DNA of 64,000 bases from Gracilariopsis chorda (Eukaryota > Rhodophyta > Florideophyceae > Gracilariales > Gracilariaceae). Every line of letters begins with the position of its first letter. Position 1 is the stretch's first letter. This document shows, piece by piece, positions 11,186 to 20,856 of this stretch. Below the pieces are notes generated by a model. The model had not been told where the DNA came from. It worked only from the letters and a program-made list of their open reading frames with translations, and searched no databases. Both the position numbers and the translations under genes were made by a program. The stretch lies in contig NBIV01000138.1 of assembly GCA_003194525.1 (NCBI GenBank), forward strand, positions 62,001-126,000, in the 5' to 3' direction.

Positions 11186-11715
11186 CTACTCTACTTCTAC
11201 ATTCTTGATCGGAGAACTTGAGTTCTGGCCTTCCGTGTATTGGTCACTTCTCTGTACCTCTTTCTGGATGGCAGCAAGCTTTTGATTTTCGTCCGAAAGC
11301 TTCCCAGCCTGTGCCAGACCTTTAGTGTACTCAGTTTTAGCGGATCGGTCACACATTACTCGATTCTTGTTATCTCCACACATTCGTCGCATTTTGCCTT
11401 TGTTCCTCCTCTTCTCAGATTCAGGAGATCGTTGATCCATTCTCAAGAGATTTGCTGTTCGATGTCTTCCAGCGTTAAAGAAAGCACCTTTTGGCAGTTC
11501 TCGAACTTCCTCTTGTACCTTGCTTCGAGATTATCAATGAAAAGCTGAAAGCAGGCTCTCGTTTGACCGGATATTTCTGAAGAAAACTCTTTGTAAAGCA
11601 AGATAAACGACTCAACTGTATCAAAGTCGGATTTTGACAAAACTCGGTGCAGTTCTGAGAGGCACTCGGTTGCCATGAGAGCACAGATTTTGCGGCTCGA
11701 CAAATTGTAGAACAC
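11186..11715 (-). pseudogene. hypothetical alpha-helical protein in two frames (possible kinetochore NNF1/PMF1-like, weak)
   Basis: Two minus-strand frames abut near 11446. The first (from 11715) is helical, with LYKEFSSEISGQTRACFQLF and FIDNLEARYKRKFENCQKVL. The second is Lys/Gln-rich, with LSDENQKLAAIQKEVQ. One frameshift would join them into about 175 residues. The pattern of a helix ending in ARYKRKFE followed by TLEDIEQQI faintly recalls the NNF1/PMF1 kinetochore fold, but that is only an impression. This is the only minus-strand piece among the plus-strand relics between 5 and 16.4 kb. No function should be assigned without a profile search. Confidence 0.3.
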
Positions 11716-12001
11716 CTCGAACTACGATTTGACTAATGATTGTACGGGTTAGCGAATAGTCCCAGTCGCCCCCTACGGCATGCGTTGCAGCTCAACACGG
11801 TTGATACGCAAGAGTGAGAAATATCCGGTTCGCGTGCCGGCAAGCAATTCGTGGGTGCCGGCCTCCTCAGTCTTGAAGCAAATCGGCCTCATCGGAGCTG
11901 CACATTCCAGCTTTTCCAACATGTATTATTTGAAATTTTCAAGCCTCTAAGATTTAGGGGTTTTTACGCCACTGCCGCTACCAGTCTGGTCCAGACTCTG
12001 G

Positions 12002-12583
12002 ATGTGTCGACTTGCTCAACGGGAAGTGGCTTCGCTCGCAAATTGGCAGGGTGTTGCAGATGCCGTCTCTCTTCATGTTTTCAATCAAAGTAATATAGCT
12101 CTTGGTGCTGGGTTGGAGTTTTTCAAAAGCGAACAAGGCGGAGGTGTTGCCAGAAGGCGGCCTGTGTTAGACGAGGAGATTATCCATGCTGCGAAAATGG
12201 CAACGGCACATTCGTTCATCAGCAAGCTTCCGGAAGAGTACAACAATATGCTCGAAGAACGAGGGGCAATGCTCAGCGGACGCCAAAAGCAGCGTGTATG
12301 CATTGAACGAGCGCTGGTTCGGGATCCTAAAATTATTGTCCTCGACGAGTCCACGGCTAGTCTGGATACTGCCAGCGAAATCATTGTGCAGGATGCCCTT
12401 GATAGGGCTGCCACGGACACCACAACGATTACGATTGCTCAGCGCTTAAGCACAATCAGTAACGCCGATAACATATCGTGCGTCCAAAATGGATATGTTA
12501 TTGAGCGAGGTCGTCATGATACTCTGGTGGAGAAGACAGGAGGGTTTCATAGGGGGCTTTTTGAGTTGCAAAAAATAGAATAA
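12002..12583 (+). pseudogene. ABCB-type (MDR) ABC transporter, C-terminal nucleotide-binding domain fragment
   Basis: ABCB transporters export lipids and drugs using two ATP-binding domains. Visible here are DEEIIHAAKMATAHSFISKL, EERGAMLSGRQKQR (signature, normally LSGGQ), ALVRDPKIIVLDESTASLD (Walker B and D-loop) and TITIAQRLSTISNAD, where the H-loop His of AHRLS is Gln. The end, VIERGRHDTLVEK, is normal for the family. Walker A and all membrane segments are missing. The first 40 codons (near SLHVFNQSNIAL) look like a scrambled Q-loop region. Changed signature and switch residues plus truncation point to a dead fragment. Confidence 0.9.
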
Positions 12584-12741
12584 GCCGAGATGGAGGAGGA
12601 GGATAAGATACACGCCGATGATGATAACAATGGTGTTGACTCAAAACCTCAGGCAGCTATAAGCGCCATTTCATTGAGTGTCAGCCAGACCAAAGGCGAG
12701 TATACTATGAGGGCTATTGATGCCATTGTATAAGAAGAAGA

Positions 12742-13300
12742 TTGCGCAAGAAGCCCGTACATTTCTTCAAAGACACCGATTCTGAAGCCGACGACGACAG
12801 GAAAAGCAATGTTGGTACCGAAATTGGCTTTGATGACGCTTCCAGGCTTGGAGACGGGAACAACAGAGCAACCAGCGCAATGTGTCCGAGAGTAAAGAAC
12901 CTGACGGTGAGGAATCTCAATCACAACCTTTTGGCTCACCCGTGCCTGTACTTTCCCGTTTCACAGATACAACCATGTCGGGTGGTTTGAATCCCGATGC
13001 ACCAAGATATGAACTGTACAGTGGCCCCAGTGCTGTTGATTTCGACCGCGAAGGGTATCCTGATGTGCTTCTGTGCTACCATGATAGCATCTTTGCAAGG
13101 TTTGTATTCAATCAGCGAAATGGTACTTTTGTCAAGCCGCAATGGGGAGCATACTATGATAACCATGGAACAGCAGCCACCCCAATATCTCCTTTCACTC
13201 GAAACACGCACTTTTCTCTTTCTGTTGGCGGAAACCTTGGGAATAACCCCAGACTTCCTTACATGTGGGAGGTGGACAGCGCTACTCGCGATGTGATTAA
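12742..13300 (+). pseudogene. FG-GAP/VCBS-repeat protein fragment
   Basis: The frame starting before 12882 contains SAVDFDREGYPDVLLCYHDS, the calcium-binding Asp-rich loop typical of FG-GAP (integrin alpha N-terminal) blades. It is followed by FVFNQRNGTFV, WGAYYDNHGTA and HFSLSVGGNLGNNPRLPYMWEV. Upstream, another frame has PVHFFKDTDSEADDD, which looks like the preceding blade, so at least one frameshift is likely near 12880. Such proteins are extracellular or endomembrane beta-propellers; the substrate is unknown. The similarity ends near 13300 and the frame passes into proline-rich sequence of a different character. Confidence 0.6.
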
Positions 13301-13310
13301 CATTACTGCC

Positions 13311-14325
13311 CGAGTCGCCTGTCGCGCTTCAGCACTCGCTGTCGCCGCGCCTGCCTTCGCTTCGCTCACTTCCTGCGCGGAAGCACCTCTCTCACGACAG
13401 ACTTACCCACCCGAACAGGTCACCAAGCCGCTGCTTCGACCACCGCCGATTCCTCGTCGCCGACCCCACCACCCAATACTGTCGCTAAAAACGCGTCCGA
13501 ACCACACCCCCGGCCAAAGCGTGCCGCCGCTGCGTCGGAGGATGCACCTCCCGCCGCGCACCCGAACTGACGCACGATCCCTTGCGGAGAAGGCGCAGCC
13601 GCACGATAGCGATGCTTCTGCGCCTGTCGGCAATTCTGATACCGTCCCCTCTCAACCCCCTCAGGAATCTGTTTCAAATCTCTCCGAAATTCCTAAAGAT
13701 CCGACGCCACCATCTTGGCCTTATCGGAACAACCGCCTACTGCGTCGCACCCGAACAGCGTGAACAGCCCTCTCAACGTGTCGAACACCAACGTCACCCA
13801 AGCCCGTTATGCGAACAAGAAAAATCCATCCAAATCGCCACCCGGCGTTTGACTGTGTCTCATTCTGCGTTACAAAAAGCCTCGGACAAACTCAATTTTA
13901 TGTCTGCAGCGCGTGCTCCACTCGATGCCTCCAACAAGTTCAGCCCACCTGCAGACAGAAGCACTCATGTCGATGAGGCCATGAAACACATTGAATGATA
14001 CGCCAGCCCCGAACGAGGTGCGCAAGACAGGGAATATGCCTCCTTCCTGCTAAACGCCACAGCTCAACTCAGTCCCACTGGGCCTGAAACTCGAGTGCAG
14101 AAAGATGTCATCGAATCTATTCCGAACAAGCTGGACAAGGTTCAACCTACACCGCCTCCTTTGCTGACCCCTCCATCACCAAACGCTCTCTCTGAACTGC
14201 AACCAGTGCCTGTTGAAGTGATAGATTTGGCTGATGGCGGAACACAGCAGACTCAAGCAAGCTCAAAAACGCCGTGCCCTCGACAGCTAACGGTTCTTAA
14301 CGATGTTAACAAATATGAACGATGA
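13311..14325 (+). pseudogene. decayed proline/alanine-rich ORF, unidentified
   Basis: Protein-like stretches with many Pro, Ala, Ser and Thr residues change frame several times: near 13420 (PTPPPNTVAKNASEPHPR), 13800-13998 (RRLTVSHSALQKASDKLNF) and 14095-14325 (QPTPPPLLTPPSPNALSE). Stops interrupt every frame. Low-complexity, helix-breaking composition of this kind is common in transposon gag-like or accessory proteins and in nuclear regulatory proteins. I cannot assign a family. Confidence 0.3.
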
Positions 14326-14854
14326 CAATTAGCTGTGCGTACGCAAGAGCGGGAAGAACATGTTGCAACAAAACCACCTCGTGAATCATCGTCAACCGCA
14401 CTGTCGTCTTTACCTGACATATCCAAAGTATTCAGAAGTGCTTAAAGTTCTAGGACACGGAAATGACGTAGTTCACCGGAGCGGTTCGAGATACCACTGT
14501 CTCGATATGGCACTAGGGGAGCACCACGAATGAAAGGGAGTCCTTGCCTAAGTGCTCACGTACTCGGCGACGTACTTTGATCCCTTAAAGAACAAGGAGA
14601 AGAAGAAAGCGTCAAGTACTCTCGGTGAAAGGAGACAAACTGTGCGTCTTGTGTCTATGAAAGTATGAGTTTGCATTTGTGTTCACATGGCAACTGGTTA
14701 CAGTTGTGTGAGTGAACTAGAACGGTCGTTGCCATGTCGACTTAAATCAGGCTTGTTTTACTTAGTCGGACTAGATTAGTTAGACTAGCCAGTCGGTCAA
14801 CACTGTTTCTCCCTCGTAGACCAATCGTCTTGCCTCACTTCTGCCCACAGCACC
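14326..14854. other. no recognisable gene
   Basis: All frames are broken. There are short direct TTAGTCGGACTAGATTAGTTAGACTAG-like echoes near 14762-14788 but no clear element. Nothing else stands out. Confidence 0.4.
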
Positions 14855-15270
14855 ATGAGCCCATCCGACGCGCGCAATTTCACAACGCCACTGCCACGTC
14901 GCCTCCCGGGCGCGGCCAGAGCATTGCCGCCCCACATCACCCCGCGTCGTCTCGCGCTCCCGCACGACGCTTCAAGTTGCCCCTGCGTGCGCTCTGCGCC
15001 TCGACTTCTTGTCTCTTCTCGCGTCACTGCGTTTCACAGTACCATGTACGATGACGGCGAACGTGGTGAAGACCAACACACTGTGCGCCCAGTGCTTTCT
15101 CCCGCAGACCGCATTTCTCGTACGCTGGCGCGCGCTGAGAATGATTCATGGTTGGAGCAGTTTGGCGCTAGCATATCTGTGCTTCGCATATACGACGTTG
15201 ATGATAACCAGAACGTGGCGCAGCACCAATACAACGATGAGAATGAAATCTTATTGATCATCTGCTACAT
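14855..15270 (+). CDS. possible 5' end of a gene, unidentified
   Basis: From the ATG at 14855 the frame is arginine-, serine- and proline-rich (RRLPGAARALPP, then SSCPCVRSAPRLL), like an organelle-targeting presequence or a GC-rich first exon. A second ATG at 15043 gives an acidic start (MYDDGERGED). The frame drifts into other composition after about 15170, where the THADA-like frame takes over. It may be the original N-terminal part of that gene or an unrelated fragment. No motif supports a function. Confidence 0.28.
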
Positions 15271-15273
15271 ACA

Positions 15274-16383
15274 GTGGAGGCATACATCCTTCTTCAGGAT
15301 TCAACAGAACGATTCGAAGGTCCGCAAATGCCGAACAAACGAGCGGCAACTACAGTCACATTCAGTATGACCCAGCGAGGTAAAGTCGTTCGTGAGACAG
15401 TACGCACAATTGGCCTCACGAGATTTCCTGTCATACGAAGCTATACTCAACATCAGCATTTATTCACAGGTCCTTGGTTATTGATTCTCCCGTTTGCAAT
15501 GACTCCGACCGTCATTCCTGTACAGTTCTTTTCCAGATATCCGAAACTGCACCCTTTTCTTATCACTCAACTCCAACTATCAGTCCAGCATGCAGTGAAA
15601 GACCAAGAAACAGATTACACTTCTTTGTTCCCGACCCTGTATTTGTTATCTTCACGTAGTACAGGAGCCCCGGAGGATCTAGCAACAATAGTGTCCATGA
15701 AACCATTTCGAGAAGTCCTGAGGAAGTGCTCTCATTGGCAACCAGACTACATTCGTCGCGTAGCAGCCTCGGCATCTTTCCTTCTTATTGAAGATCACTT
15801 CAGCACTGCTGACTTCTTAAAGGATATTACGGTTTTGGCGATACCGATAGATCGAAATTCAAATTCCGAGGTAGACATCGAAGAATATTATTGTGACGTT
15901 GATAGACGAGAGAGACGGTCACGGGGACGTGATGCATGTGCACAAATTCTACGTCAGAATCATCTCCATGGTGATCTATTGACAGTTGAAGCGATTTTGC
16001 AAGGCATAGGCCAGATTCTAGAAGCTCAGTACGTGAAATATATAGTTCAAATGTTTGCAGAGAACATACCAAAGAGAGTATGGGTTGCCAGCAATAGAAA
16101 CCCTTGAAGTTACACTCGTGCATCAATGGTTCGCGTTATGGCCACCATATATCGTATGGGTTGTAAGATCATAGACGATCCAAAAGCTTTAGAACCTTTT
16201 CCGTTTTGTAAGTTTTTCATCAATCTCTGCCAAAAGTTGGATTTTACACTGCGGGAAGAAGAATCTTCCGTCAAATCCAAAAAAAGCTTGATTGGAAGGC
16301 TTGCATACGTGAATGGGCGACTCCTGAAACTCAAAATGCGAGCAATTCGCATATATCAAAATGAGCACAAACACACATTTTGA
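15274..16383 (+). pseudogene. THADA/TRM732-like protein (DUF2428 region), internal stop
   Basis: TRM732/THADA proteins are large HEAT-repeat partners of the tRNA 2'-O-methyltransferase TRM7/FTSJ1. The signature order is visible: LFPTLYLLSSRS, IRRVAASASFLLIED (the helix before the conserved arginine region), then NHLHGDLLTVEAILQ, the family hallmark, then RVWVASNRNP followed by RASMVRVMATIYRM. A TGA at 16105-16107 falls where the family has a Cys after ASNRNP, and the same frame continues to 16383. Only a few hundred of the expected 1500 or more residues remain. The NHLHG motif makes the family likely; decay is shown by the stop and the truncation. Confidence 0.62.
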
Positions 16384-16604
16384 GTGTCATAACGGTCACT
16401 GATATTACCGCGCAAAATGCGATAGGCCAAGATGTTCAGCTTAGCATTGTCTCCACCTTTTTCAATCTGTCCCAAAACATGACGCCGACTTCAGTCCTAC
16501 TGATTGCTCTGCTTAACCGAGAGCGGTCAAATACTTTAACATTCAAACAAAGGCTTAACTCCGAAGGAAGATGACGTTGCGATCGTCGCATTACTCGTTC
16601 TGCT
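16384..16604. other. no recognisable gene
   Basis: The sequence between the THADA-like relic and the next transposase fragment has no open frame of note and no repeat I can see. It is included for completeness. Confidence 0.35.
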
Positions 16605-16838
16605 TTGCTATTGCCATCAAAGTCCCCGTTTATATACGTTTTGAATTCAATGTCTGATCAGTCTATGATAACTCTAACAGGAATTGATCACGTTACATTC
16701 TTGTATCTTCTGAAACTATTCGAACCATTGTATTACCAATACACTCCACACGCTCGCAATGGAGATATAGAACTACGATTCAGCTATGCAGGTTTGGTTA
16801 AGGCAGAAGGCGTTCTGATCGCTCAGAGTGGGTGCTGA
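16605..16838 (+). pseudogene. DDE transposase N-terminal fragment (Harbinger-like)
   Basis: The frame reads MSDQSMITLTGIDHVTFLYLLKLFEPLYYQYTPH in pieces, a pattern seen near the N-terminus of DDE_Tnp_4-type transposases (helical domain ahead of the nuclease). It ends at 16838 with no catalytic region. It lies outside the TAA-flanked element that starts at 17001, so it belongs to a different, older insertion. The transposase at the right end of this window, which keeps only its C-terminus, could belong to the same family. Confidence 0.45.
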
Positions 16839-17000
16839 GATTGGGTTATGTCAAATCAAGTACGCTGTTTTGGGCTCTGGTTTGGCGGCATTCAGGTTTT
16901 GGTAACCTGGTTGGCGCCAAAAGATCGAATGCCGCATTTTGCGGAACAGCTCATACGGGGCGGAGGCATCTCCGACTTTCGCATTTTGAGTGCACGCTAA

Positions 17001-17015
17001 GAGCATCTCTATCAA
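17001..17015 (+). repeat. Harbinger left terminal inverted repeat
   Basis: Fifteen bases perfectly match the reverse complement of the right end. A near copy, GGGCATCTCTATCAAG, follows at 17054-17069, and subterminal AGGTTGCAACCT-type dyads lie at about 17090 and 17143. Such subterminal motifs are usual transposase or accessory-protein binding sites; their role here is inferred. Confidence 0.9.
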
Positions 17016-17304
17016 AGACCCAAATACCTAAATATTTGGGTTCGAAGCCAAAAGGGCATCTCTATCAAGTACCAAAAAGCTAAAAAATTTAGGTTGCAAC
17101 CTAAACTCCATACCATTCTCCGCGCAATATAGCCAGAAGTTTAGGTGGCAACCTAAACGGAAAGACCAACGACATTGCGCCACGTTTTCTACTTTGCACT
17201 CGACAACTTTGGTGCCACCTTGAAATCGGAATCACAATCACTGCAAATCTCTCCAAGTGAATCCGTCCCGCGCATTTTGCTCTTCTGCAATACCCACTCT
17301 AAAT

Positions 17305-18204
17305 ATGGATAACTCTCGAGGCCCCAATTTCACGCCTGGAGAGGACCTTGCACTTTCTCGTTCTTGAGTTTCTGCTTCCCAATCTGTGCCCGAACAGAAT
17401 GCGGACACATTTTGGAAAGCAGTGGCCAGCATATTCTCCAAATAACCGGAATTTGTTCGACAGCGTGCACCTGGTAGTCTAAGCTCTCGATGGACTACAG
17501 TTGCTAGAGCAACACAGAAGTACTTGGCTGCTGACAAACTTTATCGCACATCTATCCCTTCTGGTGAGTCTGAAGAAGACACATTGAGAAACATCATGAC
17601 TTTGTACCGAAATAACAACAAGTTTAAGCTCCGAGGAGAACTACGTACTCCGGGTGTCATTCGCTTTATGTCTGCGGTTTCCTTGCTTTCCGAGTGTCCC
17701 AAGTTTTCAGCGACAATTGGTGGTAGTTCACAGTCCGCCCATGGATACAAGCCGAAGTCTCCAAAAACCATCGAGAAACAACAAGAACAAAGCGCTGCCG
17801 CATCAAACTTTGCATCTGTTTCCATGTCCGCACCAGCCTCAAATCGGCCTTTTGGCACTAAGAAACGCAAAGCAGAGGAAGTTTTCGAAAGGAATCTATG
17901 CAAAGTCGCAAAGAGCATGGACGCAATCACGGAAAGTATTCGTTGTTCTGCCACAAACAAGAAAATGGCGGCCTCAATCGCATTGCAACTGAAAATCTTA
18001 CACAGAATGTCCACACCCGCAACTGAAATGAACAGAAGATTCGACGATCTCATGAACAAAGCAGCGCTGCTTGGAGGATTCTCGTCTCCAAAAGAAATGG
18101 TCAGTGGTTCTTCTGAGCAGAATCAAGATGATACCAGTGGGCTTATTGGAAACATATCATCATACCAGTTTAATACCAGCATGGACAACCAGATGCAGGA
18201 GTAA
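17305..18204 (+). pseudogene. Harbinger accessory protein (Myb/SANT-like, NAM-associated C-terminus) with two stops
   Basis: In PIF/Harbinger elements the accessory protein binds DNA and carries the transposase into the nucleus. From the ATG at 17305, the frame reads FTPGEDLALSRS, TGA, VSASQSVPEQNADTFWKAVA, TAA, then LSSRWTTVARATQKYLAADK, which is a Myb/SANT-type trihelix pattern (Trp at the expected spacing). A linker leads to RPFGTKKRKAEE, the RPxGxKxAK signature of NAM-associated proteins, and a helical tail. The open part starts at 17524. The two stops in the DNA-binding part, the first in place of a probable Trp, make it non-functional. Confidence 0.85.
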
Positions 18205-18285
18205 GCCGACTCTTCTCGACTTCAATGCGTTTCGTCAGCGGTGACCAATGTCGTTCAAGAGCAGACGACGGAAACCGAGAAGAAA

Positions 18286-18324
18286 GCTGGGGCGGAGCCC
18301 CAGCCGCCTACGGCGCCGTAGGCG
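18286..18324. terminator. paired GC-rich hairpins between convergent transposon genes
   Basis: Two perfect dyads abut. GCTGGGGC / GCCCCAGC with loop GGA spans 18286-18304. The palindrome CGCCTACGGCGCCGTAGGCG (20 bp) spans 18305-18324. They sit after the accessory-protein stop (18204) and before the transposase stop (18436). They may help end transcription from both sides or act as a structural block. The role is inferred from position alone. Confidence 0.4.
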
Positions 18325-18435
18325 TCTCAGGCAGTACACAGGACATAAAATAGCGCTTTAGAGGGCGTGGTTCTTTTGGATCGTGAGTATTTATGATATT
18401 TATCCGCGTTGTGACCACAAATGGTTTGTCTGGGC

Positions 18436-19892
18436 TTACGAGAGCTGGTTTTGTTGGTCTTCGTTTGTCACAAGATCATGCTGATCCAATAAAACGGGGA
18501 GACCTACATGGTTTGTGACGTTCGTTCCCTGCTCGTGTGCTTCATCTTCGCTGTTGCTGGGTGCTTGCGCTTCGTCAAGGAACTCTTCAATTACGGATAC
18601 AGGAACACCGTCTTCGTCGGTCTCGTTCTTTAACTCGCCCCTCAGATCCATATCTACTATCATATTGTGCAGTATTACACAAACCTGGCTAATCAGGATT
18701 ATCTTTTCGTCACTCCACTCAAAAATCTCCTGCCTTAAAGCCTTGAATCGCCCTTATAACGCACTGAAGAATCTCTCAATATCCTTACGCTTCCCCTCTT
18801 ATGCTTTCGTCATGTTTCGTTCTCGCTCATTCGCAGGAGCATGATTGGGACCAACAAATATAGCCCAGGGGGGATAAATACCGTCCACCAAGTAGTAGAG
18901 CAGACCATGGCGTTCAGATCCATTTACTTTGTATCCTTCTGGAAGAGACATTCTTCGTGTGCCGGAGAGAATGTCGATAAAAAGTGGGCTGTTGTTCACA
19001 ACAGTGATGTCATTATTGGTCCCACACCAACCAGGAACCAATGCCAACAGTAGAGATTATGATCACAGAGAGCCTCACAGCTGATCGTAGCGAGCTTTCC
19101 ATCTTTTGCGTTATGGTACTGTCCTTTGAAAACCTTGGGACAGTTTTTCCAATAAAGATGCATGCAATCTACACACCCAACGCACCCCGGAAATCCTTAT
19201 TTTGCATACTGTTCTTCAATCATTCGTAGTTATGACAGGGTAGGCTCGCGATTCAAGTATACTGGCCCATACTTCATATATATACTTTTCAGAACCAACG
19301 TGAAGCATATGCGCTGACTCTCAGAAGACATCCTGACCATGTCATCCATTTGATCGAAGGAGATCCCAGTGGCCAGTTTTCGAAAGTTTGCTAAAACTTT
19401 TTGGTGTGACGAATGTCTGGCTATACCCGCACCGTTTATCTGTTGCTGCAAGCGTGATTCATATTCAACAAGTTCATCGTGTAATTTCCAGTACATTTGA
19501 AGGGGTATGCGAAACAGTTTTCGAAAGTACGCTGGTGGATGAACTGGATTATCATGGAGGTATGACGAATACCAGCCGCAGTTGCCTCTGCGAATTGTGA
19601 AGCTCGATGGGGTTCGACCACCATGCAGTGATGGTGGGGAAATTACAAGTGGGAGAATTGCAGTAAATGTGGCTGCAAGCTGAGCAGCAGCTTGGTCTTC
19701 GTCGTCAGTGAAGGTCATAATGTCAGAGGAGGTGTCTGTCATGGTAGAAAGACGGTGGCAGCTGCAAACGATAGCCGGTGGGGAATGGGAGCTGTAGATG
19801 CAATCGATGCAATTGAACCGGAATTGTCTCTGTACATGAAAGAAAGATGCGAACGCATTTGGCTTTTGCAAATCACTGATAGTGTTGGGCAA
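18436..19892 (-). pseudogene. PIF/Harbinger DDE transposase, multiply broken
   Basis: This enzyme cuts and joins the element ends. Reading from the right: a Ser/Thr-rich N-terminus (an alternative start, MTDTSSD, at 19742), the helical domain (FRKLFRIPLQMYWKLHDEL; ISFDQMDDMVRMSS), then GFPGCVGCVDCMHLYWKNCP with the first catalytic Asp, then GTNNDITVVNNSPLF with the second, YLVDGIYPPWAIFV, and HNMIVDMDLRGE at the C-terminal end. Lesions: TAA at 19230, TAA at 19197-19199, a frameshift near 19045, TAA at 18797-18799 and a further TAA inside the FFSAL-GRFKALRQ block. The motif order is that of plant/algal transposon protein PF04827-like transposases. It is inactive. Confidence 0.88.
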
Positions 19893-19950
19893 TGTAATGT
19901 GAAACCAAATTTAGGAATTTTGGTTATTTGGAGTACGCGTTTTAGGTTGC

Positions 19951-19965
19951 TTGATAGAGATGCTC
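19951..19965 (-). repeat. Harbinger right terminal inverted repeat
   Basis: This is the reverse complement of the left end, followed directly by TAA at 19966-19968. TTTAGGTTGC just inside echoes the subterminal motifs at the left end. Confidence 0.9.
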
Positions 19966-20750
19966 TAAAGCTCTGAATTAATGAATTTGAGTGTGCGCCT
20001 TTTGCGATTTGAGATTTTAGGAGTCGCCCAATTGATGATGATAGGATACCACGCTGTCCGGAATGTACGGACAGCGTCCGTTATTAAGTGAAAGTTGTCT
20101 TCGTGAGAAGGCTGCGGCCCTAATGATCAGAGCTTCAAAGGCACTGCCGGCAACGTAGAACCTTCAGACACTGCTGCTGATTGCTACGGGGCGACCCCTT
20201 CGCTTATCAACTACAACCTGTTCTTGAACTACTCCTGTACAGTGGATCACATCGTGACTAGTACACTTCAGAGCGCTAACTATGTTTCTCGAGCGAACGT
20301 AATCTTCGAGAAGCCGCTTCGACATGCTCGACCGAGAATGAGTTCAAGAAGGCGATCCACCCTGGGAACCGCTCCTTCACATTCTCAGGATTTTTAGAGC
20401 TGTGGACTTGTGGACTCGGTCGCCCTGACTTCCCTCTCCACGGCGATCGTCGGACTCGACATCCGAAAGAGACCACAATCCTAATGGCATCGGTGAAAAA
20501 TATAGTCGGTACGGGCACCTTCGACGAAACTGGGGTATCAAAAAATGGTTTTTGGTATCCCCAATGTGTTTTCCGCATCTTGAGAAGGAGCGACCATATC
20601 TGTCTTACTTTCTGCTGGAGACATTCTCGAAGCGGAGTAAGTAATGAAACGATTGTGGCCGATGCTCCTGGGATCCTCCTACGGTGGATTCCATGTGTTC
20701 CGGTTCTTGTTGTTGCCGGTTCTGATTTAAAACATTGCCGATAATGCGCT
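19966..20750. other. gene-free stretch with one perfect hairpin
   Basis: No protein family is recognised. A minus-strand frame at 20276-20833 reads without stops, but I see no motif in it. ACGCTGTCCG and CGGACAGCGT (20051-20077) form a perfect 10-bp stem with loop GAATGTA. No coding support follows. Confidence 0.4.
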
Positions 20751-20856
20751 GTGCACCCTCCGCCCTCGATTTGTTGGAGGGTGTGCACCCTCCGCTCTCG
20801 ATCCGGTGGAGGGTGTGCACCCTCCACCCTCAATCCGGTGGAGGGTGGGTGTGCAC
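20751..20856. repeat. 32-bp tandem repeat, three units, each with internal dyad
   Basis: Units begin GTGCACCCTCC at 20751, 20783 and 20815, and each ends GGTGGAGGGT or TTGGAGGGT. A partial fourth, GGGTGTGCACCCC, closes the array. Within each unit ACCCTCC pairs with GGAGGGT. The units abut with no unique spacers, so this is a short minisatellite, not a CRISPR array. Confidence 0.85.

Larger units (their letters stand above)
17001..19965. mobile_element. PIF/Harbinger DNA transposon, complete ends, inactive
   Basis: The ends carry inverted repeats GAGCATCTCTATCAA (17001-17015) and TTGATAGAGATGCTC (19951-19965), identical over 15 bp. Both are flanked by TAA (16998-17000 and 19966-19968), the 3-bp target duplication typical of PIF/Harbinger. 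The 2965-bp interior holds two convergent genes, as in this superfamily: a Myb/SANT-like accessory protein (plus strand) and a DDE transposase (minus strand). Both are broken, so the element cannot move by itself. The clean ends and duplication suggest a not very ancient insertion. Confidence 0.93.

Noticed and set aside
20751-20856. Possible CRISPR array.
   Set aside because: Units abut with no unique spacers, each unit is itself a dyad, and the sequence is eukaryotic.
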